Assembly: GCA_017599285.1 (NCBI GenBank) | Contig: JAGFXX010000001.1 | Span: 682,001-746,000 of the forward strand | DNA: 64,000 bases | Source: Cereibacter azotoformans | GTDB taxonomy: Bacteria; Pseudomonadota; Alphaproteobacteria; Rhodobacterales; Rhodobacteraceae | Direction: 5' to 3' | Shown here: piece by piece, positions 8,535 through 23,135 of the stretch | How the letters are laid out: the number at the start of each line of letters is the position of its first letter | Position numbering within the stretch: position 1 is the stretch's first letter | The notes under the pieces: generated by a model | Database searches by the model: none | Told to the model about the DNA's origin: nothing | The model's input: the letters and a program-made list of their open reading frames with translations, nothing else | Made by a program: the position numbers and the translations under genes

Positions 8535-10895
8535 CTAGAAATCTTCCCAGCCATTCTTCGCATCCATGGATCGCGCTAGCGCACCCGCTGCGCGGGGGGG
8601 CGGGCGGCGCGTTAGTGCCCCTGTCTGCACACTTGTTGTGTTTGATGTTTCAGTCGTGAACCGGCGCATGGCATCGAGGAGCAATACGGCACTGTGCGTC
8701 AGCGACTCGCTCGCTGCAGTCGCCTCCTCAAGCCGGGCCGCGTTTTGTTGTGTTGATTGGTCAAGATTGTTCACAGCCGAGTTTATCTCGGCCAGCGAGG
8801 CCGATTGGCGTCTGGAAGAAACGGCTATATCGGATACAAGATCTGATATTTCCGATACTGATGACACGATCTCTTGGAGAGCTTGTCCCGTTTTTCCGAC
8901 GAGATCGACGCCCCGCTTCACTTGGCTGCCGCTCTTGAGAATGAGGTCAGTGATCTCGCGGGCAGCTTCGGAGGAACGCTGTGCGAGAGCCCGCACCTCT
9001 GAAGCGACCACGGCGAAACCGCGTCCAGCATCTCCCGCTCTTGCAGCTTCGACGCCGGCATTCAGAGCGAGAAGGTTCGTCTGGAAAGCGATGTCATCAA
9101 TCACCTTGACGATGGACGTGATCTTGTCAGACGAGGTGGCAATGGCATCCATCGCAGCGACTGTCTCTATGACAACATGCCCACTCTGCTCCGCGTTGGC
9201 TTTTGCGTCAGAGACAACACGATCAGCTTCCGCGGCACCTTCCGCCGCGGCACGTACGGAAAGGGTCAGGCTGTCCAGCGCGGCGGCTGTCTGTTCCAGT
9301 GTCGCTGCCGTGCTTTCGGTCCGTTGCGCCAACGACTGGGCGGCCGAACTGATGTCGTGAGCCTCGTCTCGAATACTCTCTGCAGAGGAGACTGCATCAT
9401 CAATCAAGGACGCCAACCCACCTATGGCTCCGTTCAGATAGGGGCGCAGCCTGTCGAGGGGCACTGGCAGGGGCTCCTTGAACCGGCAGGAAAGGTTCCC
9501 TTCCGCAAGCTGCGAAAATACCAATTGCAGGAACTCCACCAGGTTCGATAGATCAATTGGTCTGGCCTCTTTCACGAGGGTGATTGAATCTGCAAAAACA
9601 AGAAGACCGCCGTCCGGGATGCTGATCATGTTTAGAGTTATGTCCTTTGTGTCTCCATCGGTCATATCCTGTTCAAACTTGTGTCTCGTGGATTTCTCAA
9701 GATGCACCCGCTCGATCAAGTGCGAAGCGGTCACAGAGTCCCCGACAAGCGAGGCAATGCTTGAGGTCGATGACCCGAATAGCTGCTTGAAATCTGTGCT
9801 GGCATTTACGAGCATGTCATTGTCATCATACTCAGCACATGTCATGCTGGTTTTTATGGCTTTCAGGAGGTATTCGAGATGGGCGGAGCGGCTTTGATCG
9901 ATAAGCACGACGATCTTGTAACCTGTGTCTGCAACCGATCTGAAGTGTGCAGCGGTAGGTCGACCTGAAATGTGCAGGAGAGTCGATTTGGATTTCTCAC
10001 TGGCCGTAAGCTCCAGTAGCCTGGCATCAACAACAGAGAGCGTCTGGCCGACTAACGTTTCTGCGTCGCGCTCAGCCAGCTGACTGGCTGCGGCATTACA
10101 TGCCGAAATTGTGTTTTCCTGGTCTGCAAGAAGCCATGGAACATCCAAGGCCTCAAACGCGGAAGCGTGAAGTTGCAAGGAAGCCATTCGCTCCCGGGTA
10201 TTCTGGATGCTCGCTGAGAGCGCGAGGAGGTGCTCCCCTTGAAGGGGATGCTCTTGACCGAGGCGGCGGAGCATGGCCGGATCGTTTCCACTGGCGCAGG
10301 CCTGCTTCAGGAGATTTTCAAGAGCGACGTGCCTGGCCCTGAGCCGCTGCCAGACGAAAGTGAGGGTCCCGGTAAAGATAACGAGACTGCAGAGAAGAAT
10401 GATAAGCGATGGATAAAAATCCCGCCAGTCTACGGAGGGAGAGAGAGAAAGGGCGATCACGCCGATTGGCGAGCCGTCGCCATCGCGTTGCGCCGGTATC
10501 GCAACGACTGATCCGTCAGTGATCATGCGCTGACTGGCCATCGCTTCTGTGGCAAGATCGTGCAAGACATCAGGTATCTCGCTCGACGAATGAACTATCG
10601 GGCGGCCTTCTGAATCCATGGCAATCCCGATCAGCCCCGGTTTGGCGATTGCATTGGCAGTGGTTTCGAACAGCATTGTCAGGCGACGCCCGTCGCGGAA
10701 GGCCAGGGCCGCTCGTCCTTCGTTGGCAACTACCTGGGCGATGGTTTCTGCATTTCGAGCAGAAAGGAGGGACACTTGCTTGTCGGCAAGGTGGAATGCG
10801 ATAGCTCCTCCCATAGCCAGCGGCAACACCGCCCCCAGAAGCAGGACGACACTGGGGCTCATACGTTCGCGGTGGAGCATGTCAGTCGATTTCAT
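8535..10895 (-). CDS. Transmembrane methyl-accepting chemotaxis protein with PAS-like domain and CheR tether
   Basis: 786 residues. TM1 at about 14-35, a short periplasmic sensor (about 36-160), TM2 at about 164-184, a cytoplasmic PAS-like region near 245-290 ([20 protein letters not shown]) and the signalling domain with the hairpin tip [20 protein letters not shown] then [20 protein letters not shown]. The C-terminus NGWEDF fits the xWxxF pentapeptide that recruits CheR (and CheB), which the other receptors here lack. Start ATG 10895 has AGGA seven bases upstream. Directly precedes cheD. Ligand unknown. The periplasmic part resembles small CHASE8/dCache-like sensors, but I cannot assign it. 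Confidence 0.9.
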   Translation of the reverse strand: MKSTDMLHRERMSPSVVLLLGAVLPLAMGGAIAFHLADKQVSLLSARNAETIAQVVANEGRAALAFRDGRRLTMLFETTANAIAKPGLIGIAMDSEGRPIVHSSSEIPDVLHDLATEAMASQRMITDGSVVAIPAQRDGDGSPIGVIALSLSPSVDWRDFYPSLIILLCSLVIFTGTLTFVWQRLRARHVALENLLKQACASGNDPAMLRRLGQEHPLQGEHLLALSASIQNTRERMASLQLHASAFEALDVPWLLADQENTISACNAAASQLAERDAETLVGQTLSVVDARLLELTASEKSKSTLLHISGRPTAAHFRSVADTGYKIVVLIDQSRSAHLEYLLKAIKTSMTCAEYDDNDMLVNASTDFKQLFGSSTSSIASLVGDSVTASHLIERVHLEKSTRHKFEQDMTDGDTKDITLNMISIPDGGLLVFADSITLVKEARPIDLSNLVEFLQLVFSQLAEGNLSCRFKEPLPVPLDRLRPYLNGAIGGLASLIDDAVSSAESIRDEAHDISSAAQSLAQRTESTAATLEQTAAALDSLTLSVRAAAEGAAEADRVVSDAKANAEQSGHVVIETVAAMDAIATSSDKITSIVKVIDDIAFQTNLLALNAGVEAARAGDAGRGFAVVASEVRALAQRSSEAAREITDLILKSGSQVKRGVDLVGKTGQALQEIVSSVSEISDLVSDIAVSSRRQSASLAEINSAVNNLDQSTQQNAARLEEATAASESLTHSAVLLLDAMRRFTTETSNTTSVQTGALTRRPPPRAAGALARSMDAKNGWEDF

Positions 10896-11001
10896 GTTGG
10901 TGTCCTGTCAGTCTCAGCCCCAAGGCTGGCGCCTGTGCCTGCGCGTGTCTCCTTCACGAACCTATGGGGCGGGTCTTTCCGAATGATGAAGTTCAGCGGG
11001 A

Positions 11002-12816
11002 CTAGAGCAGAAAATCGGACAGGTCGGCGGCGGCAGGACCCGACGACTTTCCCGGCTCTTCCTCTGCGACGGCAAGACCAAGGTCCCTGAGAAGCGTGTC
11101 ATGGACCAGGCGTTCGGCAGCCATGGTGTAGGTCGACCGAATTCTCGCCAGCGCCTCGCTCTGCATTTCGTCCGGCGGACAGTTGGGGAAGAAGCGGGAC
11201 CATCGATCGAGCGCAGGCACCATGCTATGCAGTTCGGCAAACGAGGCGAAATGGCCATCCAAGGCGCCGATTCCCGCCGCTATGTCACGTTCGGCGAGGC
11301 GACGCTCGCGATCGACGGCAGCTCCGGTTTCGGCAATTCCGGATTCGATCTTGGTCAGGAGCGAGAAGACGTTATCACCGGTCGACGTCAGTTCGTCGAG
11401 ATCCTCATGAAAGCGCCCTTCGAGTTCCGCGGCGGTGGCGACAGCATCGGACCCCATGTCGGAGAGCCTTCGTGCCACATGACCCAGGCGCTCTGCCGAT
11501 GCAGATGCAAGCTCGCGCAGCTGAAGCGAGATCTCGCGGAGTGCCAGCGCTTCCTGGCCAAGTTGGGCGCAAGCAATGACGGCATTCAGGCCGATCATGC
11601 TCATGCGTTCCTCGACGCCGGACATGCATTCCAGAAGGCGCAGAAGGCGATCCAGCCCGTCAGAAAGGTCTTGTGCAACCCGGACGAGTCGCGCCTGCGC
11701 CGCGCGGCACGCACCAAGGATGATCTGGAGCCGCTGAAGGTGGTGCTTCAGATTGTGCCGTGGCGACATGCCGACGCTGCCGCTGATACGCCCGATGTCG
11801 CTGGTGGCCTGGCCGGCGTCCCGCAGGGCGGCGCGTGCGGTGACGATTGCGGCCGCGTGACGCTCATGCGCGTCCCTAAGATGAGCCGCCGCCAGCGCGA
11901 GCGACAGACGCGCCAAACAGGGCGCGTCGGGTTGTCCGGCGGCATCCCTCAGGATGATGGCGACATGTTCCAGCCGCTGGCGTGTCGTGTCTCCGATCTG
12001 GAGCGAGAGAACCGCTGCCGTCACTGCGCGGCGGAACTCGTGGCCCTGTGTCATCAGGATGCTTCCGGCGGCGGTCGCACGCTCCAATTCCTTCTCGAAG
12101 GCGGCCATGTCCTGTCGCAGGCCCAGCAGGGCAGGACCGAGCTGGCGCCGGAGGAGATGGGAGAGGTTTGCGGCCTCGCCAGCTGCCTGCTCCAGCCTGC
12201 GGCCCATCTGCTCGACGGCTTCCGCAATCTGTTCGGTGATCTCGGCCGCTTCACTCACCTGACCCGTTGCGGCCGTGGTGAAGACCTCGAGTTCCGCCTT
12301 CTGGTCCGAGAGAGAAGCCACGGTGACGCGCGCGTTCAGTGCGACGATGGACATCGTGCGGATCAACTGGCGCATGGAGCCGAGGTCCGCGCCCAGGCTT
12401 TCGGCAGCGACAGAGAGCGAGGTGATGCGGTCCAGCAGCGGTTGGCTGATCTCGGCGAAGACGGTCGCGCGTTCCGAGAGCCATTCGGCGGCCATCGTGG
12501 CCTGAGAAAACTCGCCGGAGCCCGCCACCGCGGCAAGCCCCGACAGGGGCGCCGACAGACGATCGAAGCGTGAGATCGCCAGTTCGAGACTCGTGCCGGC
12601 CCGCAGGAACACCTGCTCGGTCGTACTCGCGAGGACCGTGACGCGGTGCGACGCCCGGTGGAGCGAACTCGCGGATGGAGCGCGGCGGATGCTGCTCGCA
12701 TCGCGCTCCGTCAGGATTGGCCCCGGATTGACGGCCGACACAGGGGCGATACTGGCCGTGCCGTCTGCTGCCGAGGGCGGATCGGCCGGTTCGGGAAGCG
12801 GCTGGAGAACGGGCAT
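11002..12816 (-). CDS. Soluble, all-helical receptor-like protein in the che cluster
   Basis: 604 residues with no membrane segment. Almost entirely Ala/Leu/Glu/Arg-rich helix. Two internal segments look like worn versions of the receptor hairpin tip: IRTMSIVALNARVTVASLSD (first third) and ERMSMIGLNAVIACAQLGQE followed by ALALREISLQLRELA (about two thirds in). The invariant E and G residues of true chemoreceptor tips are only partly kept. The N-terminus is Pro/Ser-rich, and the C-terminus ends acidic-hydrophobic (AAADLSDFLL). ATG 12816 has AGGA six bases upstream, better than the ATG at 12834. Flanked on both sides by receptor genes of the same strand. Probably a cytoplasmic chemoreceptor relative or scaffold; exact family not recognised. 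Confidence 0.75.
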   Translation of the reverse strand: MPVLQPLPEPADPPSAADGTASIAPVSAVNPGPILTERDASSIRRAPSASSLHRASHRVTVLASTTEQVFLRAGTSLELAISRFDRLSAPLSGLAAVAGSGEFSQATMAAEWLSERATVFAEISQPLLDRITSLSVAAESLGADLGSMRQLIRTMSIVALNARVTVASLSDQKAELEVFTTAATGQVSEAAEITEQIAEAVEQMGRRLEQAAGEAANLSHLLRRQLGPALLGLRQDMAAFEKELERATAAGSILMTQGHEFRRAVTAAVLSLQIGDTTRQRLEHVAIILRDAAGQPDAPCLARLSLALAAAHLRDAHERHAAAIVTARAALRDAGQATSDIGRISGSVGMSPRHNLKHHLQRLQIILGACRAAQARLVRVAQDLSDGLDRLLRLLECMSGVEERMSMIGLNAVIACAQLGQEALALREISLQLRELASASAERLGHVARRLSDMGSDAVATAAELEGRFHEDLDELTSTGDNVFSLLTKIESGIAETGAAVDRERRLAERDIAAGIGALDGHFASFAELHSMVPALDRWSRFFPNCPPDEMQSEALARIRSTYTMAAERLVHDTLLRDLGLAVAEEEPGKSSGPAAADLSDFLL

Positions 12817-12909
12817 TCGGTATCCTGTTCGCATGGGGGCACGGGACGTGCGGTTTCTTTGCGTCGGGAGGCGCTGGGGGAGGGCGGGTGCGGGTGGTCG
12901 GCAAGCGCC

Positions 12910-14547
12910 TCAGGCACATCGGGCCATGGGCTCTGCCGGATCGCGGGAGACGTCGCTGCTGTATCCACGGGCCGCTTCCATGTCGGGTGCGGCTGCATCA
13001 GACAGCGACCGGCCGCAGCGGGCTGCCTCTGTCGCAACGCCGGAACGTGAGTCATCCCGGTGGGTGTCGAAGAACGCGATCGCGGCCTGAAGCTGCACGG
13101 CTTGCTCGGCGAGGTGCCCTGCGGTGGCAGACAGCTGTTCGGAGGCCGAGCTGTTCACCTGCGTGACCTTGTCGAGCTGCTGGAGGGCAAGATTGACCTG
13201 TGCCACACCGGCTGATTGCTCTTGAGCCGAAGTCGAGATGCCGAGCACCAGACGCGCCGTCTCCTCGATGACCGGAATCAGGTGAGACAGCCGCGCCCCG
13301 GCGGCCTGTGCGACATCGACGGTGGAGGCCAAAAGCACGGAGATCTCGGCTGCCGCGGCCCGACTGCGTTCGGCGAACCTGCGCACCTCACCCGCCACCA
13401 CGGCAAAGCCGCGCCCGTGTTCGCCAGCCCGCGCCGCTTCCACCGCCGCATTGAGGGCAAGCAGATCCGTCTGGCGCGAGATCTCCTGGACCACGGCAAT
13501 CCTCTGCGAGATGACGCGAACGGCTTCGACGGCCTCAAGCACGCATGACCCGCTGTCGCGCGCTTCCTGCGCGGCCCTGCGAGCCATCGTCTCGGTATCC
13601 GCCGCATGGCGGGCTGACTGGCGGATGGTTGCGGCCATTTCTTCCATCGAGGAGGAGGCCTGCAGGGTCGATCCAGCCTGTTCGGACGCGGCTTGACTGA
13701 GCTGCCCCGCGGTGGAGGACATCTCTTCGGCCCCCTCGGCCACATGGCGCGAGGATATGGCCACATCGGCCACCACACCGCGCAACTTGTCCACCATCCG
13801 GTTGAGCGAACCGACCAGATCCGAGATTTCGTCATTGCCCCTCAGCGGCTCGGTGTGGCTGAGATCGCCGGCCGCCACCCGTTCGGACAGGTCGGTTGCG
13901 CGGCGCAGACCCCTTGAGAGGGCGACGAGGATCCAGCCTGCGCACAGGGCGACAAGACCGACATTCGCCGCGAGCGTGATGAGGATCGCGGCGCGACCTT
14001 CGTCCTGCTGGCGCCGCGCCTCGGCCGACGCAGCGGCAAGCTGGTTGGATTGCCGCACCAGCAGCTTGGCGAGCAGACTTTCTATCTTCAGCCAGTCATC
14101 GCGTCCTTCGGACATGACGAGCTTGAAGGCTTCGTAGCCAAGGCCCATCCGCGCCATGTCCATCGCCTTGCCCTCGATCTCGCGGAGCTGGATTTCGGCC
14201 GCCTGCAGCTCGGCCAGCCTGGCGGTTGTGGCGTCATCGGCGATGGCGGAAAGGCTGGCCAGCGCGTCCTTGATGCGTTCGGATGCCTGCGCCATTCGCG
14301 CCTCGATCGAGGTGCGCTCGTCCCGGGTGCGGGACAGAAGAAAGTTCCGGATCTCGCGCTGCACCTTCAGCTGGTTCTCGATGATCCGATGGGCAAGCTC
14401 GACCTGAGCCGCCTTCTGATGGACGATGTCGTCGAGCGACGCGCGCATTTGCGCGACGTCCCGCAGGGCGATCATCTGCCCGCCACCCGACACGAGCAGG
14501 ACCGCGACAAAGGACGCGACGAGCTTCAGCTTGATGGAGAGTCTCAT
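12910..14547 (-). CDS. Transmembrane methyl-accepting chemotaxis protein (four-helix-bundle sensor, HAMP)
   Basis: 545 residues. TM1 at about 8-28, a helical periplasmic domain of about 155 residues (4HB type), TM2 at about 188-210, HAMP ([20 protein letters not shown]), then a signalling domain with tip [20 protein letters not shown] and [20 protein letters not shown]. The Glu/Gln-rich methylation helices flank it. The C-terminal 40 residues are Ser/Asp/Arg-rich with no xWxxF tether. Senses an unknown periplasmic ligand and feeds CheA through CheW. Followed by the soluble receptor-like gene after 93 bp. Confidence 0.92.
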   Translation of the reverse strand: MRLSIKLKLVASFVAVLLVSGGGQMIALRDVAQMRASLDDIVHQKAAQVELAHRIIENQLKVQREIRNFLLSRTRDERTSIEARMAQASERIKDALASLSAIADDATTARLAELQAAEIQLREIEGKAMDMARMGLGYEAFKLVMSEGRDDWLKIESLLAKLLVRQSNQLAAASAEARRQQDEGRAAILITLAANVGLVALCAGWILVALSRGLRRATDLSERVAAGDLSHTEPLRGNDEISDLVGSLNRMVDKLRGVVADVAISSRHVAEGAEEMSSTAGQLSQAASEQAGSTLQASSSMEEMAATIRQSARHAADTETMARRAAQEARDSGSCVLEAVEAVRVISQRIAVVQEISRQTDLLALNAAVEAARAGEHGRGFAVVAGEVRRFAERSRAAAAEISVLLASTVDVAQAAGARLSHLIPVIEETARLVLGISTSAQEQSAGVAQVNLALQQLDKVTQVNSSASEQLSATAGHLAEQAVQLQAAIAFFDTHRDDSRSGVATEAARCGRSLSDAAAPDMEAARGYSSDVSRDPAEPMARCA

Positions 14548-14635
14548 GAGTCACGTCCTGTGGGTGCGCCCTTGCCCCGGGAGGCGGAGGTCGATGCGGG
14601 CCGACCGCGCCCGGCGGCGGCTGTCGCGGGCGGGT

Positions 14636-15004
14636 TCAGGCGCCGGCGACCTTCTTCACGACGGCAAGAAGTTGCGCCTGATCGAAGGGCTTGATCATCC
14701 AGCCGATGGCGCCGGCCTCCTTGGCCTGCGCCCTCAGCGTGTCCTGCGACTCGGTCGAGAGGAACACGATCGGCACGCCCTTGCCTTCGGGGAGCGTGCG
14801 GAGCTTCCGGATGAAGCCGATCCCGTCGAGACGGGGCATGTTCTGGTCGGTCAGGATGGCGTCGAAGCGTTGGGAGCCGGCCTTTTCCAGCGCATCCTGC
14901 CCATCGACGGCCTCGACAACCGTGTAGCCCGCCCCGATGAGCGTGAGGCGCACCATCTGGCGAACCGAGGGTGAATCATCCACCGCGAGGATCGTCTTGC
15001 TCAT
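14636..15004 (-). CDS. CheY-type single-domain response regulator
   Basis: 122 residues: MSKTILAVDDSPSVRQMVRL with the acidic pair, Asp in ILTDQNMPRLDG, Ser/Thr in VFLSTES and Lys in MIKPFDQAQ. Very similar to the CheY at 7238-7606. Its ATG overlaps the stop of the STAS gene upstream by 4 nt. A further CheY outside the core operon is known in R. sphaeroides (cheY5); this could be it, but I name it only by position. A terminator is not obvious before the receptor gene 88 bp downstream. Confidence 0.92.
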   Translation of the reverse strand: MSKTILAVDDSPSVRQMVRLTLIGAGYTVVEAVDGQDALEKAGSQRFDAILTDQNMPRLDGIGFIRKLRTLPEGKGVPIVFLSTESQDTLRAQAKEAGAIGWMIKPFDQAQLLAVVKKVAGA

Positions 15005-15333
15005 GGCCGCGCCTCCGCGGCAGAGGCCGCTGTCCAGAGCCCGCTGTCGATGACGATGCCGCTGTCTTGCCCGAGCGCATGGAGCGCAAGCGCCTCAGCC
15101 ACGGCCGATCCGGGTGCGGCCGACACTTCGAGCCGTGCACCCGCGGCGGCCGCCTGACGGTGAGCGGCCACGAGCACCTGCAGGATCGCAAGGCTCACGT
15201 CCTGCGCACCCTCCGTCGCGATCCTGACGGTGCGGGGCGGGGAGAGGCTGCGCAGAAGATCCGCCAGGAGCCCTCCGGCATCGGCGAGGCTGGCGCGCTC
15301 GGGAAGCGCAAGGACAACGGGGGAAGCGGGCAT
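15001..15333 (-). CDS. STAS-domain protein paired with CheY
   Basis: 110 residues, MPASPVVLALPERASLADAG then LLRSLSPPRTVRIATEGAQD and VSLAILQVLVAAHRQAAAAG: alternating strands and helices of a STAS domain (the VSLAILQVL helix follows the usual phospho-site loop; here QDVS has a Ser). A weakly similar STAS protein precedes cheY at 7581-7880. First gene of the minus-strand chemotaxis block; overlaps the next cheY by 4 nt (ATGA). GAGG lies about eleven bases before the ATG. Shares a 139-bp divergent promoter region with glgE. Confidence 0.72.
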   Translation of the reverse strand: MPASPVVLALPERASLADAGGLLADLLRSLSPPRTVRIATEGAQDVSLAILQVLVAAHRQAAAAGARLEVSAAPGSAVAEALALHALGQDSGIVIDSGLWTAASAAEARP

Positions 15334-15472
15334 GGGAGGAAGCCTCAGGTCTAGGGGTCCGTTGTTCCCCTTCTGGCGCTCAACCCATAAGCAATTCCTA
15401 ATGCGCGGCCTTGAATGTCTAAAATCCTCATCGGTCGCTCGGGCTCTCAACCGGAGAGGGAACCAAACCTCC
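15334..15472. promoter_or_regulatory. Divergent intergenic region between the chemotaxis block and the glucan cluster
   Basis: 139 bp with lower GC than its flanks (for example AAGCAATTCCTAATGCG and GAATGTCTAAAATCC). It must hold the start of both transcripts because the genes on each side point away. I see no clear -10/-35 pair, and no full CtrA-type TTAA repeat. Confidence 0.5.
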
Positions 15473-17643
15473 ATGCGCCTGTTGACCCCCCACACTGGAC
15501 GAGAATGGGGATCAGGCGTGACGGACAGGGATGGCGAGGGCGGCCGCAAGCGGGCCGCCCGTGCCTTGCGCGCTCCGAGGGGACCGGAGGCCGAGGTCAA
15601 GCGGCCGACAGTGGCGGATGCAAAGGAACAGAGGCGCGCTCCGGTGCAGAGGGGCTCGGCTGCGCCGAGCCGTGCCGGCGCGGACGATCGGCTCATGCTG
15701 CTGGCAAATGCGCGCCTGGCCATTGAGGGCGTGAACCTCGAGATCGACGGCGGGCGTTTTCCGGCGAAGGTGGTGGCGGGTCGGCCGGTGGCGGTCGAGG
15801 CTGACATCTTCTGCGATGGCCATGACAGCATCGACGCGGCGGTCCTGCACCGGCGGCGCGGGGCCGACGACTGGGCCGAGGTGCCGATGGAGTTTCTCGC
15901 GAACGATCGCTGGCGCGCGCGCGTCACCTTTCCCGAGAATGACGCGCACGAGCTGACGTTCCTCGCCTGGCGCGACCTCTTCACGACCTGGCGGAAGGAG
16001 GTGGCCAAGAAGCTCGCCGCCGGTCAGAACATCGGGCTGGAGCTGGAGGAGGGGCGGCGGCTCTTGCAGGCGGTCGAGGAGGGAGAGCCGGATGATCGGG
16101 CGGTGATCGACCGGACCTTGGCCGAAGATGACGAGGCCGAGGAGCAGGGTCACCGCTTTGCCCGTCTGAACGCGCCGGAGGTGGCCGCGGCGGTGCGCCG
16201 CTCCGGCCCACGCACGAACCTGACCTGCTACAAGATCCTGCCGGTTTTTGCCGACCGCGAGGCTGCGGCCTTCTCGGCCTGGTACGAGATGATGCCGCGC
16301 TCGCAGTCCGGCGACCCCGAGCGGCACGGCACGTTCGATGACGTGATCCGCAAGCTCGCCTATGTGCGGGATCTGGGCTTCGACGTGCTCTATTTCACGC
16401 CAATCCATCCGATCGGGCGGGTCAATCGCAAGGGACGCAACAATTCCCTGACGCCCGAGCCCCACGATCCCGGCTCGCCCTACGCCATCGGGGCGGACGA
16501 GGGCGGGCATGATGCAATCCATCCCGAACTCGGCGATTTCGAGAGCTTTGCGCGGCTGGTCGAGGCGGCGCGCGCGCATGATCTCGAGATTGCGCTGGAT
16601 TTCGCAATCCAGTGCGCGCCGGATCATCCCTGGATCCGGGAACATCCCGAGTGGTTCGACTGGCGACCCGACGGGACAATCAAGTTTGCCGAGAATCCGC
16701 CGAAGAAGTACGAGGACATCGTCAACGTCCACTTCTACCGCGGCGCCATCCCGGATCTCTGGCATGCGTTGCGCGACGTGGTTCTGTTCTGGGTGGGCAA
16801 GGGCGTCAAGATCTTCCGGGTGGACAATCCACACACCAAGCCCTTTCCGTTCTGGGAGTGGATGATCGAGGAGGTGCGCGCCGAGCATCCCGACGTCATC
16901 TTCCTCGCCGAGGCCTTCACGCGGCCGAAGGTGATGAAGCGGCTGGCCAAGGTCGGCTACTCGCAGAGCTACTCCTACTTCACCTGGCGCAACACCAAGG
17001 CGGAGCTGATCGAGTATCTGACCGAACTCACGACCGGGGAATGCCGGCACTACATGCGGCCGAACTTCTTCGCCAACACGCCGGACATCAATCCGGTCTA
17101 TCTCCAGCATTCGGGGCGGCCGGGGTTCCGGGTGCGGCTGGCGCTCGCGGCGACGCTCGGCGGCAATTACGGCATCTACAACGGCTACGAGATCTGCGAG
17201 GCGACGCCGGTGCCGGGCAAGGAGGAATATTTCAATTCCGAGAAATACCAGCTTCGCGCGTGGGATTTCGATCAGCCGGGTCACATCCAGGATGACATCC
17301 GGCTGATGAACCATATCCGCCGGACCCATCCCGCGATGCGCGACTTCACGCGGCTGCGCTTCTACGATGCCCACAACGACGCGGTGCTCGCCTATGGCAA
17401 GAGCACCGAGGACCGATCGGACTTCCTGTTGTTCCACGTCAATCTCGATCCGCACCATGCGCAGACCTTCCAGTTCGAGGTCCCCCTGTGGGAGTTCGGG
17501 CTGCCCGATGACGCCTCGGTCGAGGTCGAGGATCTGCTGAACGGAAACCGCTTCACCTGGCACGGCAAGTGGCAGGGGCTGGAGCTTGACCCCCAGACGC
17601 GCCCCTACGCGATCTGGCGGCTCTACGCGCCGGGAATGCCCAG

Positions 17644-17647
<4 letters not shown>
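15473..17647 (+). CDS. glgE: Alpha-1,4-glucan:maltose-1-phosphate maltosyltransferase GlgE
   Basis: 724 residues, GH13 subfamily 3. Transfers maltose from maltose-1-phosphate to the non-reducing end of alpha-1,4-glucan. An N-terminal beta domain (about 85-200) and helical insertion precede the barrel. Catalytic nucleophile D451 is in IFRVDNPHTKP and acid/base E480 in IFLAEAF, both in GlgE-specific contexts; NFFANTPDINP and NGYEICEATPVPGKEEY are also GlgE hallmarks. Start taken at ATG 15473 with GGAGAGGG about ten bases upstream; GTG 15518 is an alternative. The first 60 residues are Arg/Gly-rich and poorly conserved. Its stop overlaps the start of the next gene (ATGA). Substrate is supplied by the kinase part of that gene. 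Confidence 0.96.
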
Positions 17648-20948
<3,301 letters not shown>

Positions 20949-20952
<4 letters not shown>

Positions 20953-23135
20953 ACGTGACACCGAAGCCCGAGGACCTCGTTCCTGAAAGCGACGTGGCCG
21001 CCATCATGCGCGGCACGCACGGCGACCCGTTCGGCGTGCTGGGGATGCATGGCGGAGGGGGGGCGCCCCTCTCGGTGCGGGTCTTTGCCCCGCAGGCGGC
21101 CGAGGTCCGTGTTCTGGACGGCGCGGGCCAGCCCGTCGCCACGCTCGACAGGATCGGCGCCGAGGGCTTCTTTGCCGGCATCGTGCCGGGGGACGAGCCC
21201 TTCGCCTATCGGCTCCGCTTCTGCTCGGGCCCGCACGAATGGGAGGCCGAGGATCCCTACCGCTTTCCGGCCGTGCTGGGCGAGCTGGACGAATATCTCA
21301 TGGGCGAGGGGCGGCACTACCAGCTCTACACCCGGCTCGGCGCCCATCCCGTGACGCTGGAGGGGGTCGAGGGCGTGAGCTTTGCCGTCTGGGCCCCGAG
21401 CGCCCGGCGCGTGTCGGTCGTGGGGGCCTTCAACGCCTGGGACGGCCGCCGCCACCCGATGCGCAAGCGGATCGGCGTCGGCGTGTGGGAGCTGTTCATT
21501 CCCGGCCTGCAGGTCGGGGATCTCTACAAGTACGAGATCCTCGGGCCGTCGGGCGAGCGGCTGCCGCTCAAGTCCGACCCGCTCTCCTTCGCGCAGGAGG
21601 CGCCGCCCGCGACGGCCTCGCTGGTTCACGGCCTGCCCGAACCCGACTGGCACGACGCCGGCTGGATGCAGGAGCGCGCGAGCCGGCAGGACCGCAGCGC
21701 GCCGATCTCGATCTACGAGGTGCATGCGGGCTCGTGGAAGCTTGGCCTCGACTACGATGCGCAGGCCGAGGAGCTGGCAACTTATGTGCGCGAGATGGGC
21801 TTCACCCATGTCGAGTTCCTGCCGATCAGCGAACATCCCTTCACCGGCTCGTGGGGCTACCAGCCCATCGGCCTCTTTGCGCCCACCGCCCGCTTCGGCC
21901 CGCCAGAGGGCTTCGCGCGGCTGGTGGACCGGCTGCACCGCGAGGGGATCGGCGTCATCCTCGACTGGGTGCCGGCGCACTTCCCCTCGGACGCCCACGG
22001 GCTGGCCAATTTCGACGGCACGCACCTTTACGACCACGCCGACCCGCGGCAGGGCTTCCACCGCGACTGGAACACCCAGATCTACAATTTCGGCCGGCAG
22101 GAGGTGGCGAACTTCCTTCAGGCCTCGGCGCTCTTCTGGCTTGACCGCTACCATGTCGATGCGCTCCGGGTCGATGCGGTGGCCTCGATGCTCTACCTCG
22201 ACTATTCGCGCAACGCGGGCGAATGGGTGCCCAACCGCCACGGCGGCCGCGAGAATCTCGAGGCGATCGACTTCCTGCGCGCCGTGAACGAGCGGGTGCG
22301 GATCGACCATCCGGGCTGCATCACCATCGCCGAGGAATCCACGGCCTTCCCGCAGGTCAGCCGCCCGGTGCAGGAGGGCGGGCTCGGCTTCGGCTTCAAG
22401 TGGAACATGGGCTGGATGCACGACACGCTGGGCTACTTCCGGCGCGACCCGATCCACCGCAGGCACCACCAGAACGACCTGACCTTCGGCATGGTCTATG
22501 CCTTCTCCGAGGATTTCGTGCTGCCTCTCAGTCACGACGAGGTGGTGCACGGGAAAGGCTCGCTCATCGGGCAGATGGCGGGCGACCGCTGGCAGAAGTT
22601 CGCCAACCTGCGCGCCTACTTCGGCTTCATGTGGGCCCATCCCGGCAAGAAGCTGCTGTTCATGGGCGGCGAGTTCGCGCAGGAGCGCGAGTGGAACCAT
22701 GACGCCTCGCTGGACTGGCATCTGCTCGACGATCCGGCCCATTCGGGCATGAAGCGTCTGGTCGCCGACCTGAACCGGGAATACCGCCGGCTGCCGGCGC
22801 TGCACCGGATGGATTGCGACCCCGAGGGCTTCGAGTGGATCGACGCGGGCGACACCGAGAACAGCGTGCTCAGCTTCCTGCGCAAGGCGCCGGGGGAAAA
22901 GCCGGTTCTGGCGGTCTGCAACCTGACGCCCGTGGTGCGCTCCGACTACCGCATCGGGGTGCCGCAGGGCGGCGAGTGGCGCGAGATCCTCAATTCCGAC
23001 GCGGCGATCTACGGCGGGTCGGACGTGGGCAACCCCGGCTCGCTGCAGGCCGAGGAGGTCTCGTGGCACGGGCGGCCGTTCTCGGTCCGCCTGACCCTGC
23101 CGCCGCTCGCCACCATCCTGGTCATGCCTGCATGA
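20949..23135 (+). CDS. glgB: 1,4-alpha-glucan branching enzyme GlgB
   Basis: 728 residues, GH13_9. An N-terminal CBM48 pair ([20 protein letters not shown]; then [21 protein letters not shown]), then the barrel with D409 ([11 protein letters not shown]), E462 (TIAEESTAF) and the transition-state Asp in [15 protein letters not shown]. Family hallmarks EVHAGSW, WGYQPIG and PAHFPSD are present. Creates alpha-1,6 branches in the glucan made by GlgE. Full length for the family. Overlaps both neighbours by 4 nt. Confidence 0.97.

Noticed and set aside
15334..15472. CtrA-type site (TTAA-N7-TTAA) upstream of the chemotaxis block
   Set aside because: Fla2 and cheOp1 genes in R. sphaeroides are CtrA-linked, so I looked for one; only partial half-sites are present.
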